Below are positions 12,201 to 24,505 of a stretch of 47,696 nt of DNA, in pieces; position 1 is the stretch's first letter; the number at the start of each line of letters is the position of its first letter. The stretch is from Phaeoceros laevis (Eukaryota; Anthocerotophyta; Anthocerotopsida; Notothyladales). Below the pieces are notes generated by a model. That model saw only the letters and a program-made list of their open reading frames with translations, was not told the DNA's origin and ran no database searches. The position numbers and the translations under genes are program-made. The stretch lies in NCBI GenBank assembly GCA_049999765.1, contig JBNGIQ010009252.1, positions 42,670-90,365 of the forward strand, in the 5' to 3' direction.

Positions 12201-15200
12201 AGTGCAGCCATAGAGCACCAGCCACGTTGGAGGCATATCTCAAAAAGAGCCCTCATGATTCGCCCTAAACTGGCGCTGATGTAAGCACTGTCAGCCACCA
12301 ATGAGAAACCCGAAATGTACGCTCGTGAAATGTATATCTGTTTTTACAAATGTCAGTACAGATCAGCTTCGCATTGCATGAATTTATAGCATACCACACT
12401 TTTCTTCTTAAAATAAATAAATCTAAAGGCCGCAACTACTCAGGACACAAAGCAACATGTTTACACATGGATGCGAACTTTGAAGGCACAATGTAGCAGC
12501 ACTCAGCAGTCTACCTGTATCAAAACGTTGATCTTGCCATATTTGTCCTCAGGCCCACCACGAACCTCCATGGGGCAGACATTATGCATCAAACTTGCAA
12601 GCTCCTGCTGCTCTTCCTCCCTCACTATAATATTCTCAAACTCCGATGAATGAGCTATGACGTGTAGGACCTGTGACAAAAATTGAAATGATCCCCCCTC
12701 AACTAGAAGCATCGAACCACATAGCAAAAACCACATCTGAGGACACCTCCTAGGGCATGTCCACTGCTTCACCACTATGTACTGACCTCACTCTCATTCA
12801 TGTGTTGCTTAAGCATCTCATTATAGGTCTCCACACTCGTATATTGGACGTAGAAGTGGCTGGCTACACGCCCCAAATCAGTAAAATACATGTTCCCACT
12901 CTTTTCGTCAAACCTAAGCATTTTGGCCTTATCAAGGGCACGAGCAGCTTCACTAATCAAAGCCTTGCGTTTAGTTATTAGGTCCGGTTCCATCATGACC
13001 TGCATCCATCCCACGTCAGTAAGTAGACAACATGAACCAGGATATGGCATAGTAAAAAGGTGGTCAACAATCTAATTCTTCGAACAGTCCAGAAAAGTGT
13101 AACATCACTTCAACCACAAAAGCTTCCCACTTGCAACGGAGCTCCAACCAACGAGGCAAACCAAAAGTTGTTTTCCATCACATTAGTACCTCTTCCCAAG
13201 TCATGCCATAGACAAGAGGATTCGACGACATCCTCACAAAGAGGTAAGTATATCCGAGCCAGGCAGTGGCCTCCCGAAGATTGGTCACCGTGCCTAATAC
13301 TACTTCCGCATTCAGGTTGTCCTTCAACGACCTTATGAACTGTCGAGCAAAGGGTGACGAAGAAAAACGGTCATATGCCCACAATTCATAATTTGCTTAG
13401 AGGTACCACCTGACCATGCAGTGATGCAAAGAGCTAAAGGATTCTGAACAGACCTGACTTTCGATGGGCATCTGATGTGTCATGAGCCTCAGGTAGTGAG
13501 GCAGTTGATTGTGTGTGGTTATGATTATTCCCTCTCCACTTGTATCAAACTGAGGGCGGCCAGCACGCCCGAAAATCTGGGGAAAAAAAAATCATCAGTC
13601 AAATTCTCTATTTGACTTAAGTGCACATGTCTAGCTTGGATAGAGGGAACTCACCTGTAAAACATCTAGCATACCAAGCTCTCGCCATCCTCCAGCTTTC
13701 GGATCATAAAGTTGAGTGCCCTGACGCGTGGTAAGGAAATGAAAACTCAGAGTTCTAGAATGAACTTTCTTGAATGTCCTAGGTAATTAAATCTCAAGGA
13801 GTGGGACCAGATGAAAAGACTTAGTTCTTTAGATGAGGTGTACCTTGATGACAACCATATGTGCAGGCAAGTTCACGCCCCAAGCTAGAGTTGCAGTGCA
13901 AACAAGGACCTGCAAAACAGGGCAGAAACATGTTAGCGACACATCATAAAATAACTGCAGGTGCTCTTACGTGTCAACCCACTAAGTAATGTTCTTGTAA
14001 GAAAATTATACACCATTGTTACCGGTTATCCCTTATACGGGTAGGTACCTTCAAAAAGCCCTCAGAGAAGAGTCGTTCCGCAAGATTCCTATCTGACCGC
14101 AGCATACCGGCATGATGTACACCAAAGCCAGACTGAATAAGCTCAGCAAGCTCTCTGTTTCGAGACTTTGACACATCTTTCTGTTCACGCAGACAACTTT
14201 GCCAATATCAGCCAGGACACTGGGATTCACTCAGCTCTTAGGGATGACATCAGGAACCGATCAGGCAACTTTCAGATTGATGAAAATGAGAAGATGTGTC
14301 CAACAGTCCTACAGGTTGTGGTAGATGATATTTACCTTGATTATGCCAAATTGAGGATGATCTTCATTTACAAACAAGTCAATTTCACCATTCCTTTGAG
14401 CGAATTCAACCTGCGAAATAAATGAGGAACAATCGTACAAGTGAAGAAACGCCACGTGGCAGTTCCTGGCCACAAATAAATGAAGCCACAGGCAAAGCAT
14501 TACCAGAATACGAGCTGTTTTCACAGTGTCCTTTCGTGAGTGGACAAACACCATGGCCTGATGGTCATTCTTCACTGCTTCAAGAATCTGTGGATAGCCT
14601 ACAGGTTAAGCGCCACTTTCCCTCTCTGAGGGAGACTGCAGTTCAAGCATGGCAGCCAGACTTACCTTGTTGTAGCATATTTCATTCATGACATTGTTTC
14701 TGTTCACAATGTTTTGCTCGCTCACTCCAATGTACTGCTGTGCGAGCGGTACTGGCCGGTAGCTTGCATCAAAGTAGAAAAGCCCAGTCTCTGGGTTGAC
14801 TCTTAGAAACCGGGCTACCTGAAACACAAGCAAGAGGAAAATATTGACATACTTGAAACCTAACCTAAGAATGATAACATGCTGACCTTGTAGTTAGGCA
14901 TAAAGTCAGCCATTACCTCCAGGTAGTTTGGTAGTGTGGCAGACAAACCAACGATGCGAATCATGTTCTGTGTTGTTTCCACCTGCAGAACAAATTGGTG
15001 AGCATGGAAACGCACTTCGGAACTTGTGTATGTCCAAGTACTTCCTCTTTGATAGTACTAGTCTCAGAGATGGACACAGCAGTCACCTGTCGAAGTGTCC
15101 GTGCCACAATAGTCTCAATCACAGGGCCCCGATCATCATTGAGAAGATGCACTTCATCAATAATAAGCAGCTTAACAAGAGCTGCAACAGCGATGTCACT

Positions 15201-18200
15201 GCTTTTCCGGGTGATGACATCCCACTTTTCAGGTGTTGTCACTATCATCTGCCACAGCACCGCGACGTGTTAGTCTCTAGCAGGTACCGCATGCAATAAT
15301 GCCATCTGAAAGGTCCATCCGCAAGACAAGGGTTGACCTGTGTCTCTTCCAGCTCTCGCTTGCTCAACTGCATATCTCCTGTTAACTCCTTAACAACAAC
15401 ATCCAAAGGAGCAAGTCTTCTACTAAATGCAGATGTGACCTCCGCTGCCAGTGCCTGTGAGATGACATTGGTTAAGATGGCACACTGATATGCAGTCTGT
15501 TAACTCAAGGGAATTTTCAACCAACCTTCATGGGGGCAACATAGACGATCTTGAATTTACTCTTTTGCAGCACTCCATACACTATGTGCTGTCCAATCTA
15601 CGAGCAAAGGTACATTCAAAAAAAACATCAGCATACCACAAGTAAGCATAAGTCTGTACATCATCAAACAAACATAGCGGCACAGTTAACAAGTGTTCAT
15701 ACACTGTACCTCACGCAGAACAGCTGTCATAGCAATGTTAGTCTTTCCAGCTCCAGTAGGGGCACACACCTGAAAACAGACACAATGTTAAAATTGAGAG
15801 GCCACACGATTCTAGTTCTCAAAAGCCCTTTAACTCCAAGAAAAAGATAGGAGGGATGCATTCTGAAAATCAAGCTATTTGAAAGTTACCAACCAAGATA
15901 TTTTCGTTACTGTGATAAGCAGTTGGAAAAACCCGGCTCTGTGTTCTGTTCATTGTCATATACCCTTCAAAAGCTGCTTGTGCAAACTCCTCCAGGTCGG
16001 AGATGTTCACCTGCAAACCATTGAAGCAGGCACATGTCACGTCACTTGGTCAATACGAAGTATGGTCAGCTCTGTAACATGCACAATATGGGAGGTTGCA
16101 AGTGTGAAGAATGTAGCCAACCAGCTTCTCATCAGGTCTCAAGGGAGCTGTGGGTGTGGCTGGAACCCTAATCTCCTCATAACCTTTGAAGACTTTCCGT
16201 TGAGACCCTATGGGAAGCGCTCTCCCACCAATATTAACAGTGCCATTAGAACCTTTACCAATCAAGGCATCAATACCAACAAGTTCCTTCTCAGAAGCTC
16301 GTATTAGAGCAGAGAAGCTCTCCACACTGGACAACCCATCAAGTTCAGACTCTCCATTAGCAGTATGGGGACCAAGGCGACGAGCAACTTTTTTCTCTTC
16401 TTTGCGGCGAAGCTTGTCCAGAATCCGTTCGGATGATGTTTGGACACTGACCTGCGGACATAGTTATGAGTTAACACACTACACAGTATAAGGCCCGTCG
16501 TAACCAAGATAGTGCACTAGTGCCCTTGAGCACGCAGCAATCCTCCGAATGACTTGACTTTGTGCGACAACAGTACAAGATTAAGCAACAAGACACCAAC
16601 ACAGGCGCTCAGTTGGCTCCTTCAGGAATAAGGAATAAGCTGGTATGTTAACTCGCCTGAGTGCCGTAGCTGGGCATTCGAGATTCAGAATTGGAAGCTG
16701 TTTTATCAGACTTCAAAACAGACATTGCTTTCCGAATAAGATCTATGAGCTCTTTTCGATGCTGCACAGTTGCAAGGCGTTAGAGAAAACTTGAGATACT
16801 GAGAAGCTCTTCCTATACTGGAATGTTGAAGCAACCACCTGCAAAAGTTCTTGTATAAGTTCAAAGCCTCCATCTCCAATAAGATCGAACAGCTCGCCAG
16901 CAATCTTCATTATCATCACAGAGCCACCCGTTAGAAACCCCAAGGTACTTACACACATTCACTCTTGCGTAATCCCCACAGTCACCTACTCCCAACCCCA
17001 GCACAGTACAAGAAGCTGCGAAAGGTGCACAACAGCTGACTCTATGATGGGGGCCAGAACCAACGGTAGAATATTTGCACTGCACTGAAAGTTTGGAGCT
17101 CTTCAAAGGAGTTGAGGCTCGTCACCCTTAACTCGATTAAGTCCATACCTCATCCCCTGTCCTAGCAGAGTCCAATACTCGAGATAGGGCCAGTGCCAGC
17201 TCATCACCAGAAAGTTGTGAGCCACCTTGTGATTTTGAAACTCGGTCACACATCTGCTTGAAGTGCCTCAGGGTCACGGCTCCCCCAAATTTAGAACTGC
17301 CTGTAGACTCATTTAGGATCTCCACTTGCCTTGCCTTGTTGGAACCCTCTACATCTGCAATGTTGAAGCCATCGTCTGTATACAGAAGCTGCCAACCACT
17401 GTCAACGTCATCCTCTTCCAGAAGCTGGTTCAATTCTGCGGATCCATCAGATGGCATTCTGAAAGATATCTCAGAACCCCACTCAGGTTGTTCCTCAGCA
17501 GCCGAAGAAGAAGACCCAGCTTGAATCTCAGCTTCTATGAACCTATCTGGATTTTCAGCTTTCCATTTGCATAGCTTCTTTGCAAGTTCAGCGGTCTTGA
17601 GAAAACAGATGTCCGAAGATACGTGGCCAAACAGTGCAACCAGTTCTTTCCTGCGTCAAGTATAATGCTTAGTTTACAATTGCGTTCCTTTACCAGCGGA
17701 GCTTAGGGTTGGCAGCATCGCCAGTCATTGTGAGTCTACAAAACCTAGCTTCTGGGCTAAAGCAGGTAGCATGTCTCATATGAATGATACAGCATACAAG
17801 CAAGCAGCTTACTTCTTCTCGCTTGCTGAATGTGCGGTGTAAGCATCCGTGAAATCAGAGGCCAGCATGTCAAAAATGATACTGGCTGACTGCTGAAGCT
17901 CCTCAGAGGAGATATCCCCATCTATAAGTTCCGCTGTAGCTTTCAAATAATCCTCGTATACCTGTTTTAACTTGTTGGGTGCTGGGGACAACATGAGACC
18001 AGCAAGTTGAACGCTCAGTTCATATGAACCGAGACAGGATTCACGGTTCACCAGTGAAAAATGAAACCGAGAAAAGTCAATCTCTCAACAGCAGCAAGCA
18101 AGTCGTGGAGATTAGCCAGGAAAGCCGATGGACACCAACCTGAATCCCAGGATCCGACAAGCTTCCTAGCAAGCTCTGAATGGCCTACTATTTCCACTAC

Positions 18201-18667
18201 AGACCTGCCACAAGAAGCGTGCAAATTGTCAGCACAGGGTTCCAAAGTTGTCCGCCACATCATAATCAACTGCATTCGAGAGTCACTGAGCTACTTCAAG
18301 TTAAACCGAAAGTCATGTGCTTAAATCAGACAAGAATCCGACCTGCGGACATCACTTCAAGCTCGCCCCGAGTCTAGGGTTCAATATAGGCTTACCAACT
18401 GGCCAAGCTCTAGTGAACTAGAATCCTCTACGTTTACACTGTGACTGCAGAATCCGAATTTTCCAATCCGCATGCACCTTCCTAACTGTCTTGCTTCCAG
18501 ACAATGAATATGCGGCTGCGGAAGCTAGAGTGCAGAACCAACCTCTGCCGCTTCTTCTTCACCAGTAACGCTTTTCGAGCAAGGTACTCCTGATCAATGT
18601 CGAACAGTGCATCGGTGCCCCTGAATGCCTTCAACGTGCTCGTGAATCTCGGCCTCTGCATCACCAT
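6300..18667 (-). CDS. ASCC3: ASCC3-type DExH helicase (Ski2-like, twin cassette)
   Basis: A gene of about 12.4 kb in roughly three dozen or more short exons with introns mostly around 80-160 nt; the encoded protein is about 2,100 residues. Exon 1 (18667-18543) encodes a start with [14 protein letters not shown], as in plant ASCC3. The first helicase cassette has Walker [14 protein letters not shown] (about 15770-15720), DEVH within [15 protein letters not shown] (about 15180-15125), SAT, and GRAGRPQFD (about 13570). It is followed by Sec63-type sequence. The second cassette has [13 protein letters not shown] (about 10865-10820), DEIH in [13 protein letters not shown] (about 10150-10105), GLSTALANA and [15 protein letters not shown] (about 8720-8670), then a second Sec63 region. 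The last exon is 6386-6300, ending VALGEGSTP. Both ATPase cassettes look intact. In animals and yeast the homologue splits collided ribosomes in the ASC-1/RQT complex and aids alkylation repair; the Arabidopsis relative is At5g61140. The exon boundaries I checked are the first and the last two; the others are approximate. Confidence 0.92.
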
Positions 18668-19559
18668 TGCAAAATTAAAAATCCAAGCTCTAGTATCAAA
18701 CAGGATGCTTCAAGCCAGGATCGTTCACAAATTCATCAAGCAACCTGCAAAGACGGCAATGTGCCGTCAGCTTCCATCCTGCAGCCCCCGAGTGAGGAGA
18801 TCCAGGGCGTGTAGATTGAACTCGAACAATCGTCACCACAGTGGTGAATTGGTAACACAAGGGACCACGAATTCTGGCAGCTAGTCGTGAGAGGCCCAGC
18901 TGGATCGCAAAATCGCTATGGTCAAGGCGCTGGTTGTCTCCAGGCTGGGAGTCTCGTAGATGGAGCCCGGCACGCCCCTATCCGGTTGGCAGACAGCTTT
19001 CTTTTCACAACATCCGCCATCACACTTTTGTCTCACGTCTGACATCGGACCAATGGCTCAGCGGCAACAAAACTGGTCCGAATGTTTGTCGAAACGGGCC
19101 GGTTATTGCGCTCCTGTTTTAGGTGTTCAAAACGTGCGAGTTCCTTAAAAAATCATAAAGCAGGGGTTAGAGGGAACCACAGTGCCCTTTTCTCCTGCTC
19201 ATGCACCGAAAGTTGACGTAGATAGCCCTCATCACGTGCCAGGGTGCTCCTATTTGGGATGCAGAGGGGGGGAAACCTGGACACAGGATATGGCAGCCTT
19301 TTGCTTCCCATTGGCTGGAGGAAGGGAGGAAGGTGGTTTTTGTAGTGATTGACGGGATACTTGCGTACCACACATGTGGCAAAAATGAAGGGAAGGAATT
19401 ACAAGTGAGCAGACTGCACTCGGGCTCATCCGTGCTCAGAGAGAAGCTTTTCAAAATAGATAAGCGCATTTTCATCATGGAGACAGCGGACAGTCTACAG
19501 CTCCTTGAGCTTGCTCCTGAGTAAGCTCGTATCCATATTTTGGAGAGTTGGGAAGCAAT
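18668..19559. other. Non-coding interval between ASCC3-like and epoxide hydrolase genes
   Basis: About 0.9 kb. It should contain the promoter and 5' UTR of the helicase gene (right of 18667) and the 3' UTR of the epoxide hydrolase gene. Small frames on both strands show no family resemblance. Confidence 0.55.
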
Positions 19560-20914
19560 TCATGAGAGGTGCCTCTTCAGGAAGGTGAGGATATGACCAG
19601 TGACCACTTCGGGTTGCATTTGGTGGACAAAGTGACTCGCGTCTTTCACAGAGATGACGCCTTCAAGATGTGGAATCAGAGCTTTGTACTGGTCGCTATG
19701 GAGATAGTGGATTTTGGACGGAGACTTGGAGTACATGTCATTTTCTCCTAGAATGGTAAGCACTGGAGTGTGAGCGAGGCCCATACCAGTCCAGGGAGCT
19801 TTGAGTCGCCAGTTTCTGAAGCAAAAAGAAGACATGATGCATCAGTAGGCAAACAAACCTGTTGTGGCCCCCAAGCTGCGAACACGAAAGACTGAAAGCA
19901 AAGCCTATTTACTGCCGACTTCTGTCAAGATTTCTGAGACGAGATTTAGTGGAAACCTCTCAATAGCTCTGTAGATGTTGATAGGAGTGGTGAAGCCCGA
20001 CTTTTTGTACGTCTCCACGTAGTGAGCGAGATCATCAGGAGTGAACCAGGAAGGGAACTCTTGGGGCGGGTCATTCACGAAGTCTTCCACAGCGGGATCC
20101 TCGTCCAGCACGTTGTCTGTCAATGCCACGAAGAAGGCTTTCAGGACTTTGTCGTAGCCCTTCCTCTCAAACACTGCCTCAGCCACCCCTGGCTCCTGCA
20201 GACGAGCACATACGCCAGTCGTGAGAACTAGGGTTCGGTGTAAAGGGACACTCATGCTGAAACCCAAGACTGCCTCAGGCTTACCTGAAACCTGCATACG
20301 TAGAACCCGTCCCAGCCCAGCTGCCTGAATTTGGAGAGGAAGCTGCCAGTGGCGAGACGAGGTTCGAATGGCACAGAGAGCTGCACAAGAGCCTTCACCC
20401 TCTCTGGCCGGAGCAGGGCCAAGTCTGCTGCATGGTTTGATCCCCAGTCGTGACCTACCACAAACACAGGCTGGAAACACGAATCCACCTGCTTCACTCA
20501 CCACCGAACACACTCACTCTAATAAAAAGCGACTGCCAGAAGCCGGGGAAATGAGCTGACACCTCATTCTCTCCCAGTGCCTCCAGCAAAGCAACTAGGT
20601 CTCCCAAAATGTGAAAGATGGTGTACTCGTCCGGCGATTGTGGACCAATTGTGTCCCCATAGCCGCGCAAATCGGGTGCCACAGCATGAAATCCTGCCTG
20701 AGCCAGCGCCGGTAGCTGGTGGCGCCATGAGTACCAGCTGTCCGGGAATCCGTGCAGAAGAAGCACCAGTGGCCCTGCCCCAGCTTAGTCCGTTAGGTCA
20801 ACATCATGCACAAGCTTGAAGAAAGCAAGATCTACCTGATCCTTGCTCCGCAATGTGGATCTTCAGGCCGTTTGCCTCCACGAAGCGATGCGTGATCGGT
20901 TCCTGGTGAACCAT
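19560..20914 (-). CDS. Soluble epoxide hydrolase (alpha/beta-hydrolase fold)
   Basis: Five exons on the minus strand: 20914-20836, 20774-20563, 20470-20285, 20195-19957 and 19815-19560. They give 972 nt (323 residues), and every phase closes. The oxyanion motif is HGFP (His34-Pro37). The nucleophile Asp105 sits in GHDWG. The lid tyrosines are Tyr154 (FYVCRFQ) and Tyr234 (INIYRAIER). The charge-relay acid is Asp265 (GENDMY) and the base is His300 (DASHFVHQ). These positions closely match potato StEH1 as I remember it, and the length is typical of plant soluble epoxide hydrolases (about 320). Such enzymes add water to epoxides of fatty acids, for example in cutin-monomer and oxylipin metabolism. 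The donor of exon 4 (gtttcc) is weak but is the only one that keeps the frame into NWRLKAPWTG. No signal peptide is seen, so it is likely cytosolic or peroxisomal. It is divergent from the BAHD gene. Confidence 0.93.
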
Positions 20915-21682
20915 GGCTTGGTGAGAACGATCTCGAACGAGGAAAAGCTGGAAGGGATGAGGGCCTGAAAGCTTTTGTACCTGAGGATGCCGTCATCATC
21001 TGACCGACTCCCCTCTACGCGTACAAGCTTCGACATGACGATCAATGCTGATAAACATGTACTGTCCTTTTGTTTGAAGCTTGATCAATATCTGCTGTAT
21101 TGTATTCAAAGGCAAGGAGGAGTCAATCCACCGACGGACATGTACAGCTGGTAGCACCCAGTCCTTCAAATGTCCAAAATTGAGGATGTCAGCGTTGACA
21201 AGTGGATCCTTCGTGCCTCACTCCAGCCACGCGTTGGCATCACTTTCGTGGTCTCCCACGAAAGAGATGTGCAATTTCCTTCACCGCTCGCTTGACAGCC
21301 ATGTGCCCATGGCTCGTTGGAACCAAATCTATAGGGGCCTACGCAATGTAAAAGGCGTTCAATATTGTGCCTGAGAATGCGACCGACATTTGACCAATTG
21401 AGTCCGGAGGACTGATTGAGTTGTGCAATTATTCGAGACAGGAGGAAAGTTCCGGCCTGTAGAGTGACAGTGTGAAAGTCTGGCCAGGAGCCCCGGAGAT
21501 TTCTAATGTAGATAATGCGTTTCGAAAGAGAGAGAGAGCACCTCCAACGTGCTTGGCCTGAGCATCTCGCAGGGTGCATGGATCCTAGATGAAGCACGGC
21601 TCGACGCTGGAAGACAGTTCTCCGAGTCGTTCCTTTGACAGCTGCTTGTAACTCGTTCCCAGCTCAAGTAAGCTTGCAAGCC
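20915..21682. promoter_or_regulatory. Shared upstream region of the epoxide hydrolase / BAHD divergent pair
   Basis: About 770 bp separate the two start codons, so both promoters lie here. No unequivocal TATA box or known cis element was recognised. A short GA-rich stretch occurs near 21527-21540. Confidence 0.45.
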
Positions 21683-23088
21683 ATGGGCTCCCAGCAGAGG
21701 CACCTCTCACCATTTCCACTTAGGCTTGAGAATGTGGTGAAGGAGCTGGCCCCCCTGCCCCTCCTACACCACAACCACAACTACTTGTTCTCAATGACAT
21801 GGATCAGAGACTGGTCCTTCCTGGCCACTACACATTTAAAGTTGTGCTCTCCCACAAACCGAAACCACATAAGAGCTCCCTCAGCAGGCTTCTGTCCCCG
21901 GCAGCCCTGAAGGCATCTCTCTCACAGGCCCTGACTCTGCTTTTCCCGCTTGCAGGAAGGTTGAAGCCGCGAAAAGGCAGGCCAGCCGGAGCAGTGGATG
22001 TAGACTGCAACGATGCTGGCGCGTTGTTTCAGGATGCAGAGGCGGAAGTCACCTTCGAAGAGGTGGGAGGATTCTGGCCCAAGCCGGAGTTCAAGGAGCT
22101 GTTGGTGCCATCCATACCAGACCCTGCCCTAGGGTTGGAGCAGGTTCCGCTGCTAGGAGTGCGAGTGACAAGGTTCCGGTGCGGAGGCGCTACACTGGTG
22201 GTCTACTTCCACCACGGCGTAGGTGACGCCTTCTCTGCAGCTGCATTTCTCACCGCTTGGAGCGCGCTTGCCCTAGGGAAGGAGGAGGTGCCGCTCCCGC
22301 CTCACCATGACAGGTCTCTGCTTGCTCCCAGGGACCCTCCCAGGGTCACGTCCACACACCCCGAGCTCACCCTTGTTCCTCCGACGCTTCCACTTGAGTC
22401 CGCCGCGGTGTCCCGAGTTGTTCTGGACCTGGAGACCAGCCATCTGGCCGCCTTGAAGCAGAGAGCAGCACTAGCCGGAGGAGCCTCTACTTTCACAGCC
22501 TTCGAGGCCCTGATGGGAGTGTTGTGGCGATCAATCACCAGAGCCAGGGGCTCGGATCCTGCGTCCACAGTGAGGTTAGGGGTAGTCACGGACCTGAGGA
22601 AGAGGATGCATCCTCCTCTACCGCCAGGATACTTCGGCAACGCTATTCTTGGATGCTGGGCCGAAACCACTGCCGGGGAGCTGCTCGAAGGTGGCGTGTC
22701 GGGTGCTGCTGAATGCATTCACAGAGCCATTTGTAAAATCACAGACGAACATATTCGGTCATCTCTGGATTTTTTTGCTCTGCAGGAAAGCCCTATTTCT
22801 GTGTTCGACAACCATCTTCCATCCACAGACGCCGACCTGGTGGTCACTAGTTGGAAGGGCCTCCCGTTTTATGGTGCTGAGTTTGGGATGGGAGGGCCAG
22901 ATTTTGTTGTTGGACTGCCATTTGGGGCCATGGATGGTAGTATAACCTTGATGCCCGGTCACCGGAAGGAGGGAGGGTTGAGTGCCATCGTCTGCTTGCA
23001 GGATCTTGTTCTCGTCAAGTTGAAAGACGATCCAGAACTACAAGATTTTCCAAAAATTAAGGCAGTCCCGGCTAGTAACCTGTGGTAG
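21683..23088 (+). CDS. BAHD-family acyltransferase with an apparent N-terminal frameshift
   Basis: The main open frame runs 21799-23088 (429 residues from that ATG). It contains HXXXD as HHGVGD (residues 138-143) and a DFGWG-position motif reading EFGMG (361-365). The flanking blocks FPLAGRL and TAFEALMGVLWR are typical of BAHD enzymes, which transfer acyl groups from CoA thioesters to alcohols or amines. A normal BAHD has some 30-40 more N-terminal residues. These are present in another frame from the ATG at 21683 (ending NVVKELAP) and resume in the main frame just after a six-C run at 21750-21755; one extra base there would give a continuous ~468-residue protein. Either the assembly lacks a C or the allele is frameshifted and starts at 21799. 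It is intronless. The acceptor cannot be told from the sequence, and the Asp to Glu and Trp to Met changes in DFGWG are unusual. Confidence 0.85.
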
Positions 23089-23403
23089 GCTTGTCTACCT
23101 GCGGAGTTTGGTCGATTGGTAGAGTGGCGCGGTAATTTGGTGATTGCAAGAATTTGCTGTATATTGTACTTCTTCTTGGCTCTAATGGGACACCGGGGAG
23201 ATATATGCGTGTAGAGCCTGATGGTAGGGCTCAAGCCTGTAAGGAGGGGGGAAGAACTTCCGAAGAAGGAAATTTATTTATGATGGTGATTTCAACTCAT
23301 TTGGTTGGAAGCTTTGTTACACAGATACCCGTATCTAAAACTGCACAACATGCATAAGCAGACTCTAGATCTAAGTAAGACTGAGCCAAGAAAGCAGCAT
23401 TTC

Positions 23404-23508
23404 ACCTGATACTCGCTCCCGCAATGTGGATCATCAGCCCGTTCGCCTCCACAAACCGGTGCCTGACCTTCCCTAGGTATCCCTTGCCGGGAGGTCTTGT
23501 TGGCCATG
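23404..23508 (-). pseudogene. Relic of epoxide hydrolase exon 1
   Basis: On the minus strand the stretch from about 23507 down to 23404 is close to exon 1 of the intact epoxide hydrolase. It encodes HRFVEANGLMIHIA against HRFVEANGLKIHIA in the functional gene, and similarity reaches the start codon and a few bases of 5' leader. An insertion after the start codon breaks the reading frame, and an in-frame stop follows shortly after GASIR. None of exons 2-5 was recognised nearby, so this is a non-functional fragment. Confidence 0.8.
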
Positions 23509-23795
23509 GCCGGCTGAGAACGAGAACGCCAAAAAAAGATGGGACCAGTGGGAGCTTGAGACTTCAAAGGTGGACATGGACTGCAGTCAGTGCATGCGAG
23601 TGTGCTCTATTGTATTCTATTGAAGTTTGTGGGTTCACGTCATTGAGTCATTGGTCCAGAGAAGATTTTATTCCATTGCCGTCTTGGATGCCTGTCAGCA
23701 ATTTCTGAAGAATGCGGACGGCTTCGGCAGCTGTACAATTTGCTTTCAACAATTTCTCAGCTGCTCGCTGCCCCTTGAGAAATTGAGAATACATT

Positions 23796-23911
23796 AACGA
23801 GAATGAACAGTGCCTCATGTGGACCTTTATCTAGACCCATCAAGCACGTAATAAACGAGAATGAACAGTGCCTCAGGTGGACCTTTATCTAGACCCATCA
23901 AGCACGTAATA
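23796..23911. repeat. 58-bp tandem duplication
   Basis: Units 23796-23853 and 23854-23911 share aacgagaatgaacagtgcct through agcacgtaata with one visible difference (catgtgg versus caggtgg). The near identity suggests a recent event. Confidence 0.9.
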
Positions 23912-24338
23912 AAGACTCTGTTTCTTCTTCGTCTCATAACAACGTCAACGGCCAGCAAAACTATGCTGCCCTGCCGATCGTAAGGAGGTAGTAGACTAGC
24001 CGGTTGTTGTGGTACCAGATACTCACGCGTCAGAAATTGCAATCCGTTGATACTGGCGATCGACTGATGCATGTGGGACGGTAGGCGGCGGGGGCGGAGG
24101 CGAAGGAGCGATAATACTTGCTGAGCATGGTGTGCGCGCGGTTTGGTGGCCTTGCTTTATGGGAACTAGTCTAGCTCAAGCTGAAGTAATATTTAAAGCA
24201 CCGTAAACAAGTCCTCATGATCTTTTTGTCACTCGTGTGGCTCCCGTGTCCCCAAGCGTTTGAAGTAGTCTCGTACGTGTGAAAGTGGTTTTGAGGATGG
24301 CCCAGATGAGACTTCACAAGATTTTATTAGTGTTGTTG

Positions 24339-24435
24339 GCAACTTTACAACCTGTAGTAGGGTTGTCGCAACTTTGCAACCTGTAGTAGGCTTGTCTACC
24401 AGACTCTACATGCGGCTTTTGGTCGATTGGCGCGT
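24339..24435 (+). pseudogene. Fragment resembling the 3' end of the BAHD gene
   Basis: The stretch from caacctgtagtaggcttgtc (about 24377) to ggtcgattgg (24430) matches the last codons, stop and early 3' UTR of the BAHD gene (about 23076-23119), with an insertion of about 12 bp. A partial second copy of the first part lies just upstream (24339-24365). No acyltransferase motif is left. It is read as a decayed duplicate. Confidence 0.6.
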
Positions 24436-24443
24436 GTGTGGGC

Positions 24444-24505
24444 GAGAATTTCATTCGTACGTATTATAAAAATTGAGAATTTCATTCGTACGTATTATAA
24501 AAATT
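24444..24505. repeat. 31-bp perfect tandem duplication
   Basis: Units 24444-24474 and 24475-24505, each from gagaatttcattcgtacgta to taaaaatt, appear identical. Confidence 0.9.

Noticed and set aside
6300-18667. Identity as BRR2 (U5 snRNP helicase) instead of ASCC3
   Set aside because: Both have twin Ski2-like cassettes, but the N-terminus, linker blocks (such as [19 protein letters not shown]) and C-terminus match the ASCC3 branch, and the BRR2 N-terminal domain is absent.
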